This document shows positions 9,628 to 19,908 of a DNA stretch of 64,000 bases, piece by piece. Origin of the DNA: Closterium sp. Naga37s-1 (taxonomy: Eukaryota > Streptophyta > Zygnematophyceae > Desmidiales > Closteriaceae); contig CANJKZ010001146.1 of the NCBI GenBank assembly GCA_947471745.1, forward strand, positions 1,986,001-2,050,000. The letters are read 5' to 3'. Positions within the stretch are counted from its first letter, which is position 1. Each line of letters starts with the position of its first letter. Both the position numbers and the translations under genes were made by a program. The notes below the pieces were generated by a model, which worked only from the letters and a program-made list of their open reading frames with translations, did no database searches and was not told where the DNA came from.

Positions 9628-10420
9628 CGTAGTGCACGCGGTGATATGAGAGTGGACTGAACCGAAGCACACGCGGTGATATGAGAGTGGACTGAACCGA
9701 AGCACACGCGGTGATATGAGAGTGGACTGAACGCGGTGATATGAGAGAGGACTGAACCAAAGCACACGCGGTGATATGAGAGTGGACTGAACTGAAGCAG
9801 ACGCGGTGATATGAGAGTGGACTGAACTGAAGCACACGCGATGATATGAGAGTGGACTGAACTGAAGCAGACGCGGTGATATGAGAGTGGAACGAACTGA
9901 AGCACAAGCGGTGATATGAGAGTGGACTGAACCGACGCACACGCGGAGATATGAGAGTGGACTGAACCGAAGCACACGCGGTGATATGAGAGTGGACTGA
10001 ACGCGGTGATATGAGAGTGGACTGAACCGAAGCACACGTGGTGATATGAGAGTGGACTGAACTGAATCACGCGCGGTGATATGAGAGTGGACTGAACTGA
10101 AGCACACGCGGTCATATGAGAGTGGACTGAACTGAAGCACACGCGGTCATATGAGAGTGGACTGAATTGAAGAACACGCGGTGATATGAGAGTGGACTGA
10201 ACTGAAGCACACGCGGAGATATGAGAGTGGACTGAGCTGAAGCACATGCGGTGATATGAGAGTGGACTGAACTGAAGCACACGCGGTGATATGAGAGTGG
10301 ACTGAACTGAAGCACACACGGTGATATGAGAGTGGACTGAACCGAAGCACACACGGTGATATGAGAGTGGATTGAACTGAAGCACACGGGGTGATATGAG
10401 ACTGGAATGAACTGAGGCGC
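9628..10420. repeat. 35-bp minisatellite, about 22 units
   Basis: Direct tandem repeats of GCGGTGATATGAGAGTGGAC followed by TGAACTGAAGCACAC, period 35 bp. A few shortened units lack most of the GAACCGAAGCACAC part (for example near 9725 and 10010). Units differ by single bases. Thirty-five is not a multiple of three, yet the minus strand is open in all three frames through most of it because the unit has no in-frame stop there. There is no spacer structure, so it is not a CRISPR array. Confidence 0.95.
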
Positions 10421-11177
10421 ACACGTCTGTAGAAAATTGCAAAGCTGCCGGGAATTGTTTCACACGCTCGTGCTCTCCATACCCCTCCGCACCTTCAGGC
10501 ACGATTTCAGCTCGAAACGCGCACAAACGTAGAAGGCACACCTCCGAGACCGGGCCCCTCCTAGTCGTTTCGGGCTATTCCCCCCCCCAAACGCTAACAA
10601 ACCCACATGGGTGTAGAAAATTGCAAAGCGGCCTGGGAGTTTTTGACTCGCTCGTGCTCTCCATACCCCCCTGCTCCTTCAGCCATGATTTCAACTCGAA
10701 ATGTGCACAAACGTGGAATGCATACTTCCGAGACCGGGCCCCACCTAGGCGCTTCGGGATATTCCCCCCCCCCAAACGCTAACAAACCCACACGGGTGTG
10801 GAGATTTTCAAAGCAGCCGGGGATTGTTTCACACGCTCGTGCTCTCCATACCCCTCCGCACCTTCAGCCACGATATCCGCTCGAAAGGCGCACAAACGTG
10901 GAATGCATACCTCCGAGACCGGGCCCCTCCTAGGCGTTTCGGGCAATTTCCAACAAACGAACGCTAACAAACCCACACGTGTGAAGAAAATTGCAAAATG
11001 CCGGGGTTTTTTTCAAATGCTCGTGCTCTCTATACCCCTCCGCACCTACAGCCACGATTACAGCTCGAAACGCGCACATACGTGGAATGCATACCTCCGA
11101 GACCGGACCCCTCTTACGCGTTTCGGGCCATCCCCCCCCCCCCCCCCCCCCCCCCCCCAAACGCTAACAAACCCACA
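10421..11177. repeat. Second tandem repeat, ~185-bp unit, four copies
   Basis: Four units beginning near 10425, 10610, 10795 and 10978. Each runs from GTGTAGAAAATTGCAAAG through CTCGTGCTCTCCATACCCC and CCTCCGAGACCGGGCCCCTC to CAAACGCTAACAAACCCACA. The stretch before CAAACGC is a C-run of 9, 10, absent and 27 bases in the four units. The unit length matches the main satellite, but the sequence does not. It directly adjoins the main field through a CCCTAAACCCTA junction. Confidence 0.9.
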
Positions 11178-11189
11178 CCCTAAACCCTA
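11178..11189. other. Telomere-type filler at satellite junction
   Basis: CCCTAAACCCTA lies exactly where the ~185-bp C-run repeat (ending ...CCCACAC) changes to the main satellite (TAGATTCCCTG...). Neither repeat has this sequence at the corresponding place in its other units. Confidence 0.6.
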
Positions 11190-14100
11190 GATTCCCTGTA
11201 CTTTGCAAGATCTCAGCGTTTTCGTTCTCCTTGGCACTTGCACTCTAAGTTCATATACCGACCTGCTTGGCCAATGCACCATTTTCTCTATACATGTGCG
11301 TTAGATACCTTTCAAACCTTGTTAGTTCACTAGATTCTTATATTTCCCACCTTGTGATAGTGTGAGACCGCTAGATTCCCTGTACTTTGTGGGATTTGAG
11401 CGTTTCCGTTCTCCCTGGCCCCACTTGCACTATAAGTGCGCATGCCGGCCAGACTGACCGATGCACCATTTTCTCTATACACGTGCGTTAGATACCTCTC
11501 AAACCCTTCTAGTTTACTAGATAAATAAATTTCCTACCTTCCGATCGTGTGAGACCGCTAGATTCCCCGAATTTGTGAGATATGAGCATTTCCGTTCTCC
11601 TTGGCACTTGCACTCCAAGTTCCCATACCGACATGCCTGGCCAATGCACCATTTTCTCTATACATGTGCGTTAGATAACTTTCAAACCTTTTTAGTTCAC
11701 TATATTAATATATGTCCCACCTTCTGATCGAGTGAGACTGCTAGATTCCCTGTACTTTGTGAGATTTGAGCGTTTCCGTTCTCCCTGGCCCCACTTGCAC
11801 TATAAGTGCGCATGCCGGCCAGAATGGCCGATGCACCATTTTCTCTAAACATGTGCGTTAGATACCTTTGAAACCCTTCTAGTTCAATAAATTAATATAT
11901 TTCCTACCTCATTTCTGAGTGAGACCGCTAGATTCCCTGTACTTTGCGAGATCTGAGCGCTTCCATTCTCCCTGACGCTTGCACATTAAATTCCCATACT
12001 GACCTGCCTAGCCAATGCACCATTTTCTCTATACATGTGCGTTAAATGCCTTTCAAACCTTATTAGTTCACTAGATTAATATATTTCCTACCTTCTAATC
12101 GGATGAGACCGCTGGATTTCCTGTACTTTGCGAGATCTGAGCGCTTCCGTTCTCCCTGGCACTTGCACTCTAAGTTCCCATACCGACCTGTCTGGACAAT
12201 GCACCAATTTCTCTATACATGTGCATTAGATACCTTTCAAACCTTGTTAGTTCACTAGATTAATATATTTCCCACCTTTTGATCTAGTGAGACCGCTAGA
12301 TTCCCTGTACTTTGTGAGATTTGAGCGTTTCCGTTCTCCCTGGCCCCACTTGCACTATAAGTGCGCTTGCCGGCCAGACTGGCCGATGCACCATTCTCTC
12401 TATACATGTGCGTAAGATACCTTTCAAACCCTTCTAATTCACTAGATCAATATTTTTCCTACCTTTTGTTTGAGTGAGACCGCTAGATTCCCTGTACTTT
12501 GCGAGATCTGAGCGCTTCCGTTCTCCCTGGCACTTGCACTCTAAGTTCCCATACCGACCTGCCTGGCCAATGCACCATTTTCTCTAAACATGCGCATTAG
12601 ATACCTTTCAAACATTGTTAGTTCACTAGATTAATATATTTCCCACCTTCTGATCGAGTGAGACCGCTAGATTCCCTGTACTTTGTGAGATTTGAGCGTT
12701 TCCGTTCTCCCTGGCCCCACTTGCACTATAAGTGCGCATGCCGGCCAGACTGGCCGATGCATCATTTTCTCTATATATGTGTGTTAGATACCTTTCAAAC
12801 CCTTCTAGTTCATTAGATTAATATATTTCCTACCTTTTGTTTGAGTGAGACCGCTAGATTCCCTGTACTTTGCGAGATTCGAGCGCTTCCGTTCTCCTTG
12901 GCACTTGCACTCTAAGTTCCCATACCGACCTGCCTGGCCAATGCACCATTTTCTCTATACATGTGCGTTAGATACATTTCAAACCTTGTTAGTTGACTAG
13001 ATTAATATATTTCCTACCTTTTGGTCGAGTGAGACCGCTAGATTCCCTGTACTTTGCGAGATCTTAGCGTTTTCGTTCTCCTTCGCAATTGCACTCTAAG
13101 TTCCCAAACCGACCTGCCTGACTAATGCACCATTTTCTCTATACATGTGCGTTACATATCTTTCAAACCTTGGTAGTTCACTAGATTTTTATATTTCCCA
13201 CCTTCTGATCGAGTGAGACCGCTAGATTCCCTGTACTTTGTGAGATTTGAGCGTTTCCGTTCTCCCTGGACCCACTTGCACTTTAAGTGCGCACGCCGGC
13301 CAGACTGGCCGATGCACCATTTTCTCTATATATGTGTGTTAGATACCTTTCAAACCCTTCTAGTTCACTAGATTAATATATTTCCTACCTTTTGTTTGAG
13401 TGAGACCGCTAGATTCCCTGTACTTTGCGAGATTCGAGCGCTTCCGTTCTCCTTGGCACTTGCATTCTAAGTTCCCATACCGACCTGCCTGGCCAATGCA
13501 CCATTTTCTCTATACATGTGCGTTAGATACCTTTCAAACCTTGTTAGTTGACTAGATTAATATATTTCCTACCTTTTGGTCGAGTGAGACCGCTAGATTC
13601 CCTGTACTTTGCGAGATCTTAGCGTTTTCGTTCTCCTTCGCAATTGCACTCTAAGTTCCCAAACCGACCTGCCTGACTAATGCACCATTTTCTCTATACA
13701 TGTGCGTTACATATCTTTCAAACCTTGGTAGTTCACTAGATTATTATTTTTCCCACCTTCTGATCGAGTGAGACCGCTAGATTCCCTGTACTTTGTGAGA
13801 TTTGAGCGTTTCCGTTCTCCCTGGCCCCACTTGCACTTTAAGTGCGCACGCCGGCCAGACTGGCCGATGCACCATTTTCTCTATATATGTGTGTTAGATA
13901 CCTTTCAAACCCTTCTAGTTCACTAGATTAATATATTTCCTACCTTTTGTTTGAGTGAGACCGCTAGATTCCCTGTACTTTGCAAGATCTGAGCGCTTCC
14001 GTTCTCCCTGACACTTGCACTCTAAGTTCCCATACCGACCTGCCTAACCAATGCACCATTTTCTCTATTCATGTGCGTTAGATGCCTTTCAAACCTTGTT

Positions 14101-14680
14101 AGTTAACTAGATTAGTATATTTCATACCTTATGATCAAGTGAGACTGCTAGATTCGCTGTACTTTGCGAGATCTGAGCGTTTTCGTTCTCCTTGGCACTT
14201 GCACTCTAAGTTCCCATACCGACCTGCCTGGCCAATGCACCATTTTCTCTATACATATGCGTTAGATACCTTTCAGACCTTGTTAGTTCACTAGGACAAT
14301 ATTTTTTCCACCTTTTGATCGAGTGAGACCGCTAGATTCCCTGTACTTTGTGAGATTTGAGTGTTTCCGTTCTCCCTGGCCCCACATGCACTATAAGTGC
14401 GCATGCCGGCCACACTGGCCGATGCACCATTTCCTCTATACATGTGCGTTAGATACATTTCAAACCCTTCTAGTTCACTAGATTGATATATTTTTTACCT
14501 TCTGATAGAGTGATACCGCTAGATTCCCTGTACTTTGCTGATCGTTTTTGTTCTCCTTGGCACTTGTACTCTAAGTTCCTATACCGATCTGCCTGGACAA
14601 CGCACCATTTTCTCTATACATGTGCGTTAGATACCTTTCAAACCCTTCTATTTGACTATATTAATATATTTCATACCTTC
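11190..14680 (+). repeat. Main satellite field, block 1
   Basis: About 19 monomers of 183-187 bp with the conserved core GCACCATTTTCTCTATACAT, then GTGCGTTAGATACCTTTCAA, GTGAGACCGCTAGATTCCCT and a variable arm. Type I arms read CCCCACTTGCACTATAAGTG and end in the dyad CGGCCAGACTGGCCG. Type II arms read CACTTGCACTCTAAGTTCCC and ACCGACCTGCCTGGCC. Order is mostly II-II-I or II-I. 12830-13384 and 13385-13939 are two nearly identical 555-bp trimers, a higher-order repeat. Confidence 0.95.
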
Positions 14681-15688
14681 TGTCAACGGGTGTTGTTGTT
14701 GGCCTCGTCCTCGCTTGGGCGGAGCTGACTTCGTGGTCGGATGTGAGGAGTACAGCCGACTTGCAGCAGTGGGGGGCTGGTCGACGGGTCTGGTCGACCT
14801 GCACGGGGGCCACTACAAGGGCGCCAACTTTGGGAGGGCGCCAACTTCGGCTGGTTGACTTGGGAGGTCGACCAGTGGAGGCTGGTCGACTTGGGAGGTC
14901 GACCAGTGGAGGGCGTCGACTTGGGTGACTCCGACCAGCGAAAGCCGACTGGGTGTGGGCGGCTGACAGGTGTGCTGGTCGACCTGGTGTTGGTCGACCA
15001 GGTGGGTTGTTGACCTGGAGCTGGTCGACCAAGGTTGTGGTCGACCTGGTGAGGTCGACTGAAGGTGGTCGTCGACTTGGGAGGTCGACGGGCACACAAG
15101 AAAGCAGCTGGTCGGCGTTGTGGTTGCCCGGTCGACCAGGTTACCTGGGTGACGAGGTTCTGCAAAGGAGTGCGACGGTCGCCCAGATGGTATTGGCGAG
15201 ATCGACCTCGGTGGTGGTATACCGAGGTCGACGTGGCTGATCAGATGCAATCGTCAGCACGAGGACGACTTGGTGTGTGCGTTGTGGAGGTGACAAGGCA
15301 CTGCACGCCAATCATCTGCGAGCACCTGCGAAGCAGGTGCGCTGCTGTTCTACGGGAGCAACGCTGGCATGCCGTCGACCTGCAGCGTTGGCACGCCGTC
15401 GACTTTGCACTGCTGGAGCGCGGTCGACCAAGTCGTGCTGGAGCGCGGTCGACAGTGCTGCGCTGGCAGTCGACCTGCTTGCATTCTAGCTCTGATATAG
15501 CCTTGTCTTGCCAACTTTGTTGTATCATTGTTGTGAACGTTTCCTAGTGGAACTCTTGCCAATTCTCCCTGTGAACTAGCAAGTAGTGTGAGCACTTTGA
15601 AACGACTAAGGAACGAACGAACGCAGAGATCCCTCCTACCCCGTGCCTAGCCCGTAGTCTAGCTCCCGTTAATAGAGTTATCTCCGCA
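14681..15688 (+). repeat. Copia A 5' LTR
   Basis: A 1008-bp LTR, TGTCAACGGG...ATCTCCGCA. It is unusually long and rich in GTCGAC palindromes (14.77-15.24 kb and 15.37-15.48 kb). A stem-loop GCACCTGC-GAA-GCAGGTGC lies at 15322-15340. The left flank is satellite (...CATACCTTC). What follows the LTR, TGGTGCGGTGAGC, does not match the initiator tRNA-Met site. Confidence 0.85.
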
Positions 15689-15789
15689 TGGTGCGGTGAG
15701 CATGGAAGGCACATGACTTACCTTTCAGTCAGGTCGACATAGTTGTCACTTACCTAATTCGTGTTTGTAGGCCGGCAGCTGTGCGATAG

Positions 15790-17110
15790 TCACTATGGTA
15801 GGTGTCGTAGGTGACACGGGGGTGGTGGACACCTTGGAAGCACAGCTAGAGGATGCGAGGAGACGCCATGAGGCCCAGGAGTACGGAGCAATCCCCTGGG
15901 CGGTCGTCGAGGCTGGACTCCGCACCGTGTGGGCGACGGAGCACCCTTCTCGGCTTGCCTCTCCTCGACCGGTGAACACCGAGGGCGGCGTCGACGTGGG
16001 AGTCAACGCCGGTGGTGACCAAGTCGGCAGCAGCGCGGGAGGCACGTCGAGGCAGCGAGACGTGATACACGCCGATGAAGTCAGCGGCGTTCAGGCGAGA
16101 GGGATGCGGTCGTCGGCGGCTGCAGGCTCCTCACAGGGCGACGTTGGAGGTTGACGAAGCAGCTTGTCGCCGATGTTGGCGACCCACGTGACAGCGGGAG
16201 GGATCGCACCGAGCTACGGCTACTTCAAGTTTACGCCGGACAGGATCTCGGTCACCCCCCTGCTTGTTGGTCGACCTGATATCCTCACTTGGAAAGAAGC
16301 CATCGAGCCCCAGCTGGAGATGGCCGGGCTGATCGGCTTCGCCAGGGGCACTGTGGCGACGCCGGAGGAACACTACCCCGACTTGCGTGCGGAGTTTCGT
16401 GCCGTGCAGTTGTTGACCTTCACGGTCATCTCGCGGTGCTGCTCGCCGGGCGTTCAGATCGCCTTGAAGCCGTGCAGGGAGTACCTCAACGCCGGCCACC
16501 AGGCATGGCACTTCATTGAGTCGACGTACCAGGTCACCGACGACCTGTACATCGGCCAGCTTGAGGAGCAGTTGTCGCACATACGGATGGGCGAAGAGGA
16601 GACGGCGACTGACTATTGCAACCGGGCTCGGCGAATTCTCGCCACCATGAGGATGGCCGGCGTGCACTAGTCGACGACGTCGTACCTCACGCACGTTATC
16701 AAAGGGCTTACGAGCAACTACAACCTGCTGAAACGACTGTCGTTGGCGCCGAGTACTAGGGCGACACTCAACGAGGATTCTCTTACCTCGTGCATCCTGC
16801 AGGATGAGGCGATGCAGGAAGCTGAGCGGCCCTCGGAGCTCCTGGCGCAGGTGAACTACGTCGCCCCGGTCAAGCAAGGTGGTCGACCTGGGCAGCGTGG
16901 GCAGTCTGGCGGCGGTAGTAGCAGTGGCTGGAAGTCGACCAAGGATGCCGACAAGAAGAAGTCGGCCAAAGATAGCGGTCGTGGAGGAGGAAGTTGACGT
17001 CGGGAGTGCTGGCAGTGCGACGACCCCGACCACCTCTCTTTTGAGTGCCCCGACCGCAGTGACTCCGACGACGACGAAGTCAAGGGAGGCCGCGGGAGGT
17101 CTGGCAGCCA
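15790..17110 (+). pseudogene. Copia A gag region
   Basis: The structural protein region. After a leader-encoded N-terminal part, the segment from ~16.16 kb has the copia-type capsid pattern, including WKEAIEPQLEMAGLIGF, WHFIESTYQV and LEEQLSHIRMGEEETATDY. Near 17005-17060 there is a CCHC zinc knuckle, CWQCDDPDHLSFEC, which binds element RNA. Spacing CX2CX4HX4C is canonical. Fossil. Confidence 0.8.
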
Positions 17111-17219
17111 TCGTCCCCGTCGAGGCAGAAACCAGCCGTGCAAGGAGAAGCAGTCGACCAAGTCGTCGACCTCGTGGAGCCGACCGTCTCGTTGGCGCCG
17201 GAGGCTGGCGAGGACTTCT

Positions 17220-18460
17220 AGGCGATGGCGGCAGCCGTGCAGGCAAACCCGGCAGTAGTTCTGCTCGATAGTGGTTGCTCCCACCACTTGATGGGGACGA
17301 AAGAAGTCTTCGTCGACCTGCAGCCGAGCGGCGTGGCTTCAATGGGGCTCTGCAGGACATCCAGGGTCGGGGCACGGTCACCCTGCAAGGGAAGGCCGGG
17401 AAGCAGGTGCTGATCCCCGACGTCCTCTACGTCCCAGGCGTGCACGCGAACCTGCTGTCGGCTAGCCAGCTGAAGGAGAACGGCGACGAGATGCTTCTCA
17501 GCGAAGCCGACATCGCCCATGACGGATGTGGTGGCCCTGAGGGCGATAGTCTCGGCGACGAAGTCGACCCCGGACAGACTACATGCGAGGCTTGCGCACG
17601 TCGCCATGGACACCATCCAAAGCTCGGCAAAGCACGAAGTCGTCATTGGGCTGGACCTCAGGTCGACTTCTGGCACTGACTCACCGTGTGTCTCGTGCGT
17701 CGGCGGGAAGCTGGCACGACATACCTTCCCCGACCAAGGCTCCGACGACGACGACGTGCTGGCAATCATTCATATCGACCTGTGTGGGCCATTCCGCGTG
17801 GCTGCCAAGGACGGCAGCCTTTACTTCTTGTTGCTGAAGGACCGCAAGACCCGCTACGTGTGGGTGAGGCCGGTCGTTAAGAAGTCGGATGTGCTACAGG
17901 AGTTCGTGCAGTGGCTGGCGGTGACTGAGCGGCAGACAAAGAAGTTGGTATTGATGATGCGCTCTGACTGGGGTGGGGAGTTCCTCGGGAAGAAGTTCAC
18001 CGACTTCGTGGACGGCAAGGGGATAGTCCACGACCTGACCTGCCTGTACACCCCGCAGCAAAACGGCATGGCAGAGCGGGAGATGAGGACGGTAGTGGAG
18101 TCGGTGCGGACGATGCTGCTGCACATGGGCGTGCAGCACCACTGGTGGCACCTTGCTCTACGGCAGGCCGTCTGGGTCAGCAACTGCCTGGAGAGGTCGA
18201 CGTTGCCGCCGGGGATGACACCATACCAGCTGCTGACCGGGAAGAAGCCCGACTTGTCGCTGGCAAGGGTGTGGGGCTGCATGACGCAGTTCTTGGTCCC
18301 CGAGCAGCAGCGAGGTGGAAAGCTAAAGCCGAAGGCCAGGTGGGGCCTTCACCTCGGTGTGTCGGGAGAGAGCAAGGGCTGGGAGCTCCTTGACATCGCC
18401 AACAACCGGGTGGTCACCACGTCGGACGTGGTGTTCTACGAGAACATGTCGCTGGAGGTG
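17220..18460 (+). pseudogene. Copia A protease and integrase region
   Basis: The protease motif VVLLDSGCSHHLMG lies near 17255-17300. Integrase follows, with the core starting IHIDLCGPFRV, then MMRSDWGGEFLG and YTPQQNGMAEREMRTV giving the D,D,E pattern. The downstream block is ARVWGCMTQFLVPEQQR and GLHLGVSGESKGWELLD, the typical copia integrase C-terminal region. Fossil. Confidence 0.85.
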
Positions 18461-19239
18461 TGGAAGTCGGAGCACGGGCCGGCGTCAGAACGGACGTCGA
18501 CCACCCCGCCGACGGACACCTCGACGGCGACGCTGCCTCTGCTCACTGAGGTCGATGAGCTTGCTGATGAGGACGCCGAGGTCGTCCGTCCACCTTCCCC
18601 TCCCCCTGCACCCCCTGCCCCTCCCCTCGTGGCCGACCTGCGTGGGCTGACTCCGCTGTCGGCCTCCGGTGATGAGGGGAGCAGTGAGGCGTCGCCTGTG
18701 GCGCCAGCCAAGAGCATCCCCGGTGGCCGACGTGACGTCCAGCAAGTCGACATGAGAGGGAAGTCAACGCCGGCAGGAGAGGAGCAGGCCAAGGTAAAGC
18801 CGACGGTGGTAAAGTCAGCAAAGGGGGCAGAGGCAAGGCAATGGCCGACAGGGGAGCAGGCAGCAGCCAAGCCGACCGGGCAGTCGGCAGGGGAGCCGAC
18901 CACAGTAGAGAAGTCGGCATGGACGCCGGCTGTGGAGCAGCAGGATGCTGATGTCAATGACGTTGGTGAAGAGGAAGCTGAGCAGGCTGACGCCGAGGAG
19001 TCCACCGACACCACCATGGTGGAAGTCGGACCACGGCGGACAGGCCGACTTCGGAGGCCGCCTGACTTCTTCGCCCCAGCTGCCTTCACCACGGTGTACG
19101 ACGAGGTCGATGACGACCTGCTGTACGACGATGCCGAGGAGGACAAACACTTGCCAGAGCTCGACCCCGACATGCACGCCGACCCTGAGCACCACTGGGA
19201 CATCTCGACGATGGCGGTGAAGGAGGCCTTAGCAAGCTG

Positions 19240-19908
19240 GAAGGGCAAGGCGGTGAAGGCCTCCATGGAAGAGGAAATCCGCAGCCTAATCAGCATGGGG
19301 ACGTGGGAGCTGGTCGAACGCCCACCCGGGGTGAACATCATGAAGAACAGGTGGGTGCTGACGACGAAGTACCACATCGACGATACCGTCGAGCGCGAGA
19401 AGGCGAGGCTGGTCGTGGAGGGCTTCACACAGGTGTATGGCGCCGACTACGACGAGACGTACGCGCCGGTTAGCAGCTATGTCACGCTGAGGACCTTCCT
19501 CAGCATCGTCGCCGTGCTCAACCTCAACCTGATGCAGCTCGACATGAAGAACGCCTTCTTGCAGAGCAAGCTCGACCGGGTGCTCTACATGTACCAGCCG
19601 GACCACTTCAGCGACGGGACCGGCCGGGTGTGTAAGCTGCTGAAGAGCCTATACGGGCTGAAGCAGTCGCTGCTGCTGTGGTACAAGGCACTCAACGACG
19701 TTCTGGTCGGCGCCGGGTGGAAGAAGAGCCAGGTCGACGAGGCTCCGTACTTCAAGGTTGACAAGGTGGCCTGCTGGGTGCTGGTCTACGTCGACGACCT
19801 GCTCGCTACCAGCAGCAGTGCCGAGATGCTGAAAGAGCTGAAGGAGCTGCTGGAGGCCGCCTTCGAGCTGCGGGAGATCTCGCCGGTGCAGAAGTACCTC
19901 GGGCTGGA
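19240..19908 (+). pseudogene. Copia A reverse transcriptase, first part
   Basis: Copia reverse transcriptase blocks: MGTWELVERPPG, KNRWVLTTKYHIDD, ARLVVEGFTQVYGADYDETY, QLDMKNAFLQ, CKLLKSLYGLKQS and the catalytic VLVYVDDLLA. The region ends at KYLGLE, where the element is cut off by satellite. Confidence 0.85.

Larger units (their letters stand above)
14681..19908 (+). mobile_element. Ty1/copia family A fossil, 3'-truncated
   Basis: A plus-strand copia element inserted in satellite. It has a 5' LTR (14681-15688), gag (~15.8-17.1 kb) with a zinc knuckle, an aspartic protease motif (~17.25 kb), integrase (~17.6-18.45 kb), an acidic Pro/Ala-rich spacer (~18.5-19.2 kb) and the first part of reverse transcriptase (~19.25-19.9 kb). 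The order PR-INT-RT defines copia. The sequence passes abruptly into satellite at 19908; the rest of RT, RNase H and the 3' LTR are absent. It is broken, with roughly five breaks besides the truncation. Related copies: solo LTR 8235-9214 and pieces between 50059 and 55480. Confidence 0.9.

Noticed and set aside
9628-10420. CRISPR-like array
   Set aside because: The repeat units are contiguous with no unique spacers, and the genome is eukaryotic.
9606-10541. Minus-strand 311-codon frame read as a repeat protein
   Set aside because: Generated by a 35-bp minisatellite lacking stops on that strand; kept only as a low-interest finding.
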